Assembly (NCBI GenBank): GCA_947068385.1
Contig: CAMTBF010000022.1
Span: forward strand, 1 to 15,918
Length of the DNA stretch: 15,918 nt
Reading direction: 5' to 3'
From: an uncultured Lachnospiraceae bacterium
Lineage (GTDB): Bacteria > Bacillota > Clostridia > Lachnospirales > Lachnospiraceae
Shown here: positions 13,386 to 15,918 of the stretch, in pieces
Position numbering within the stretch: the first letter of the stretch is position 1
Layout: every line of letters starts with the position of its first letter
The notes under the pieces: generated by a model
What the model was told of the DNA's origin: nothing
Database searches by the model: none
What the model saw: the letters and a program-made list of their open reading frames with translations, nothing else
Made by a program: the position numbers and the translations under genes

Positions 13386-14120
13386 ATGAAGAAATTAGGC
13401 GTCATCGGCGGCCTGGGCCCCATGGCAACAGCATATTTCCTGCAGCTCCTCACCCAGATGAGCGATGCGGGGACGGATCAGGAGCATATGGAGATTCTGA
13501 TACACAGCAAGCCCGGGATTCCCGACCGCACCAGGTTCATCCTGGGCCAGAGCAGGGAGGATCCGCTGCCGCAGATGGTAGAGATCGGCATTGACTTGAA
13601 GAGTCAGGGCGCGGAGGCAATCGCCATTCCCTGCGTCACGGCGCATTATTTCCAGGAGAGGCTGGAGAGGGAGATAGGCATTCCCATCCTGAACGCCGTC
13701 GAGGAGACAGTGCTGTGCCTGAGGGAAGCGGGAATCCGCAGGGCAGGGATCATGGGCACGGACGGCACCATTGAGAGCGGGCTGTTCCAGCGGGCCCTGG
13801 CGGAGGATGGGATTACCTCCGTACTGCCTGACCGGATTGGTCAACAGACGGTGATGGACATTATCTATAAAGAGGTAAAGGCGGGTCGGCCCGTGGACTT
13901 TCCGGCCTTTGGGCGGGTGGCGCAGGGGATGTTTGGCGCAGGGGCCCAGGCCGTGCTCCTGGCCTGTACGGAGCTGTCTTTGGTGAAGCGGGATTTCGAT
14001 TTAGGGGAAGGCTTCCTGGACGTGATGGAGGTGCTGGCGAGAAAGGCCGTGCTGACCTGCGGCCGGCTTAAAGGTCGCTATGAATGCCTGCTGAGCCCCA
14101 GGCCGGGAGCAGGGCTGTGA
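13386..14120 (+). CDS. Aspartate/glutamate racemase family protein
   Basis: A 244-aa cofactor-independent amino acid racemase of the Asp/Glu family (PF01177). It begins MKKLGVIGGLGPMATAYF, the family start signature. Two catalytic cysteines act as opposite acid/base pair: C83 in IPCVTAHYF and C194 in LLACTELSLV, at the same positions as in aspartate racemases (about 82 and 194). The usual Asn after the first Cys (PCNTAH) is Val here, which may change substrate binding. ATG 13386 was chosen to match the family; the ribosome site is weak (GGTAGG, 3 bases away, or AAAGG further up), and ATG 13335 is a poorer alternative. A broad-specificity racemase is possible. It is the first gene of a likely three-gene operon with the adenylating enzyme (23 bases away) and carrier protein, so it probably supplies their D-amino acid. 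Confidence 0.87.
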   Translation: MKKLGVIGGLGPMATAYFLQLLTQMSDAGTDQEHMEILIHSKPGIPDRTRFILGQSREDPLPQMVEIGIDLKSQGAEAIAIPCVTAHYFQERLEREIGIPILNAVEETVLCLREAGIRRAGIMGTDGTIESGLFQRALAEDGITSVLPDRIGQQTVMDIIYKEVKAGRPVDFPAFGRVAQGMFGAGAQAVLLACTELSLVKRDFDLGEGFLDVMEVLARKAVLTCGRLKGRYECLLSPRPGAGL

Positions 14121-14143
14121 AGCCGATATCCGGAGGAATGAGC

Positions 14144-15682
14144 ATGCAGAACAATGTATTGGACTATTTAAGTGAAATCGTAAGAAAGAAACCGAAGAAG
14201 ACAGCCTATTCTGACGGCAGGGATGCCCTGAGCTTTGAGGAGGTCCATCATCTGAGCCGCAGCGTGGGCAGCTTCCTCCATGAAAAAGGAATCTACAAAA
14301 AGCCCGTGGTGGTCTTCATGAAGAAGTCCCCCAGGGAGGTGGCCGCTTTCTTCGGGGTGGTGGCGGGCGGCGATTTCTATGTGCCCATCGATGAGGAGAT
14401 GCCCGCGGGGAGGATCCAGCTGATACTGGACAATGTGCGCCCGCCCCTAATCCTCTGCGACCGGGAGACCCTGGAGGCCGCCCGGTCGTTCCGGATCGGG
14501 GACGGCGAGATTGCGCTCTTTGAGGAGGCCGCCCGGTGGGAAATCGATGACGCCGCCCTGGAGGGCATCCGCAGCCGCGCCATCGATACCGACCCGGTCT
14601 ACATCGTCTTCACCTCCGGCTCCACGGGGATCCCCAAGGGGGTGGCGGCCTGCCACAGGTCTGTGATCGACTACATAGAGCGGCTTTCGGAGATCCTGGA
14701 ATTTGACGAGGATACTGTCTTCGGGAACCAGTCGCCCCTGTATTTCGACGCCTGCTTAAAGGAGCTGTACCCTACGCTGAAATTCGGGGCCACCACCTAC
14801 CTGATTCCCAGGGAGCTCTTCTCCGTGCCGGTGAAGCTGGTGGAATTCCTGAATGACCATCAGATCAATACCATCTGCTGGGTGGTCTCCGCCCTGACCA
14901 TGATAAGCGCTTTCGGCACCTTTGACACGGTGAAGCCAGGATTCCTGCGCACCGTGGCCTTCGGCAGCGAGGTCTTCCCCACCAGGCAGTTCAGGATCTG
15001 GCGGGAAGCCCTGCCGGAGGCGGCCTTCACCAACCTGTACGGCCCCACGGAAGCCACGGGGATGTGCTGCTACTACCGGGTGGAGCGGGACTTTGGGGAG
15101 GACGAGGCCATTCCCATCGGACGGCCCTTCCCCAACCGGGAGATCCTGCTGCTGACCCCCGAAGGGAAGCTGGCGGGAGAGGGGCAGGAGGGCGAGATCT
15201 GCATCCGGGGCACGGCCCTGACCCTGGGCTATTACAACGACCCTGAGCGCACGGCGGAGGCCTTCGTCCAGAACCCGCTGAACACGGCTTACCCGGAGCG
15301 GATCTATAGGACCGGGGACATAGGCCGCTACAATGAGGCCGGGGAGCTGGTCTTCGTGTCCCGGAAGGACTACCAGATCAAGCACATGGGCCACCGCATC
15401 GAGCTGGGAGAGATTGAAGTGAATGTTGACATGCTGCCGGACATCCGCATGGCCGCCTGCATCTATGATGGAAAAAAGCCTAAAATTGTGCTATATTACG
15501 TGGGAGAGCCCACGGAAAAGGAGCTGGCCGCGGCCCTGAAGGCGAAGCTGCCCCGGTACATGCTGCCGAACCGGATCCTAAAGCTGGATGCCATGCCTTT
15601 TACAGCCAATGGGAAGATTGACAGGGTGACATTGCAGGGCATGTATGAGAAATGCCGGAATATACATAAAGAAGAACGATAA
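14144..15682 (+). CDS. Stand-alone amino acid adenylation enzyme (DltA / NRPS A-domain type)
   Basis: A 512-aa ANL-superfamily enzyme that would activate an amino acid as an adenylate and load it on a carrier protein. Core motifs: A3 FTSGSTGIPKGV (156-167), A4 YFDACLKELYP (D202 binds the amino group), A5 NLYGPTEAT (297-305), A7 YRTGDIG, A8 GHRIELGEIE and A10 NGKIDR (K491). Length equals DltA. Aligned by eye to GrsA, the pocket reads D202, A203, K206, C245, V271, F273, L298, G306, M307, K491. DltA has a Cys where F273 stands, so D-alanine is not certain, and Lys206 would suit an acidic side chain. GGAGG (14132-14136) is 7 bases before ATG 14144 and only 1 before ATG 14138, which sets the start. 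It sits between a racemase and a carrier protein. D-alanine-type ligase remains possible. Confidence 0.85.
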   Translation: MQNNVLDYLSEIVRKKPKKTAYSDGRDALSFEEVHHLSRSVGSFLHEKGIYKKPVVVFMKKSPREVAAFFGVVAGGDFYVPIDEEMPAGRIQLILDNVRPPLILCDRETLEAARSFRIGDGEIALFEEAARWEIDDAALEGIRSRAIDTDPVYIVFTSGSTGIPKGVAACHRSVIDYIERLSEILEFDEDTVFGNQSPLYFDACLKELYPTLKFGATTYLIPRELFSVPVKLVEFLNDHQINTICWVVSALTMISAFGTFDTVKPGFLRTVAFGSEVFPTRQFRIWREALPEAAFTNLYGPTEATGMCCYYRVERDFGEDEAIPIGRPFPNREILLLTPEGKLAGEGQEGEICIRGTALTLGYYNDPERTAEAFVQNPLNTAYPERIYRTGDIGRYNEAGELVFVSRKDYQIKHMGHRIELGEIEVNVDMLPDIRMAACIYDGKKPKIVLYYVGEPTEKELAAALKAKLPRYMLPNRILKLDAMPFTANGKIDRVTLQGMYEKCRNIHKEER

Positions 15683-15695
15683 GGAGATACAGGCT

Positions 15696-15918
15696 ATGGA
15701 AGAGCTAATGGAAATCTTGCAGGATTTACATCCTGACATAGACTTTGAGACGGAGGAGCATCTGGTGGACGACAAGATACTGGACTCCTTCGACATCGTC
15801 AGCCTCATCGCGGAGATCAATGAGAGCTTCGACATCGCCGTCACGGCAAAGGACATCCTCCCCGAGAACTTCAACTCCGCCAAGGCCCTCTATGCCCTGA
15901 TCCAGAGGCTGGAGGAAG
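15696..15918 (+). CDS. Acyl/peptidyl carrier protein (DltC-like), cut by window end
   Basis: At least 74 residues are present, running off the right edge. It is acidic and helical, with the phosphopantetheine attachment Ser31 in ILDSFDIVSLI, which matches the DSxxxxxL pattern of carrier proteins. The length is almost that of DltC (about 78-80 aa), so only a few residues are missing. AAGGAGA (15681-15687) lies 8 bases before ATG 15696, and the start is 13 bases after the adenylating enzyme gene. It should receive the amino acid activated by that enzyme as a thioester on a phosphopantetheine arm. Genes further right would show the acceptor: in dlt operons an MBOAT (DltB) and DltD follow. Confidence 0.85.
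   Translation, partial: MEELMEILQDLHPDIDFETEEHLVDDKILDSFDIVSLIAEINESFDIAVTAKDILPENFNSAKALYALIQRLEE

Noticed and set aside
1..15918. tRNA, rRNA, insertion sequence or phage genes
   Set aside because: No cloverleaf-like, ribosomal RNA, transposase or integrase sequences were recognised on either strand.

Overview
The window looks like chromosomal DNA from a GC-rich, gut-type Clostridia (Lachnospiraceae-like). This rests on the gene families and style: a Gram-positive surface protein with a C-terminal VPKTG sorting signal, a class B sortase, an intracellular GH43/GH88 pair under an AraC regulator, GGAGG-type ribosome binding sites, and a transglutaminase with Ig-like repeats. I cannot name a genus. 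The first 16 bases match the end of the Illumina TruSeq read-1 adapter, so the left edge is a contig end carrying uncut adapter and the gene there is cut by assembly, not by biology.

Layout from left to right. (1) 17-254, minus strand: the start of an AAA-ATPase-like / PD-(D/E)XK-type protein. (2) 368-2316, plus: a likely promoter, a short basic ORF that overlaps the next gene, a sugar phosphate isomerase/epimerase-like TIM barrel, and a PHP-domain metallo-phosphoesterase that overlaps it by one base. (3) 2359-5809, plus: a surface module made of a VPKTG-anchored secreted protein closed by a strong terminator, then an O-antigen ligase/polymerase-like membrane protein overlapping a class B sortase gene. 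(4) 5992-7554, plus: a HerA-like (DUF853) ATPase with a long charged coiled-coil tail. (5) 7547-11492: an AraC-family regulator (minus) that overlaps the HerA-like gene tail to tail and diverges from a GH43 glycosidase-GH88 unsaturated uronyl hydrolase operon. The regulator has a near-consensus promoter, and the GH43 leader carries imperfect direct repeats. (6) 11493-13239, plus: a membrane-anchored protein with five Ig-like segments and a transglutaminase-like Cys-His-Asp domain, with its own promoter. (7) 13386-15918, plus: an Asp/Glu-type racemase, a stand-alone amino-acid adenylating enzyme (DltA/NRPS A-domain type) and an acyl/peptidyl carrier protein that runs off the right edge.

How the genes may work together: three separate modules act on the cell envelope or extracellular glycans (sortase module, transglutaminase, racemase/adenylation/carrier module), and one is a regulated cytoplasmic oligosaccharide-degrading module. 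The most interesting one is the last, cut by the window end. A racemase next to an adenylation enzyme and a carrier protein suggests activation of a D-amino acid, as in the Dlt pathway for teichoic acid D-alanylation. However, the predicted substrate pocket does not look like DltA and the racemase has an altered active-site motif. Functional statements are from family recognition by eye; no searches were run.
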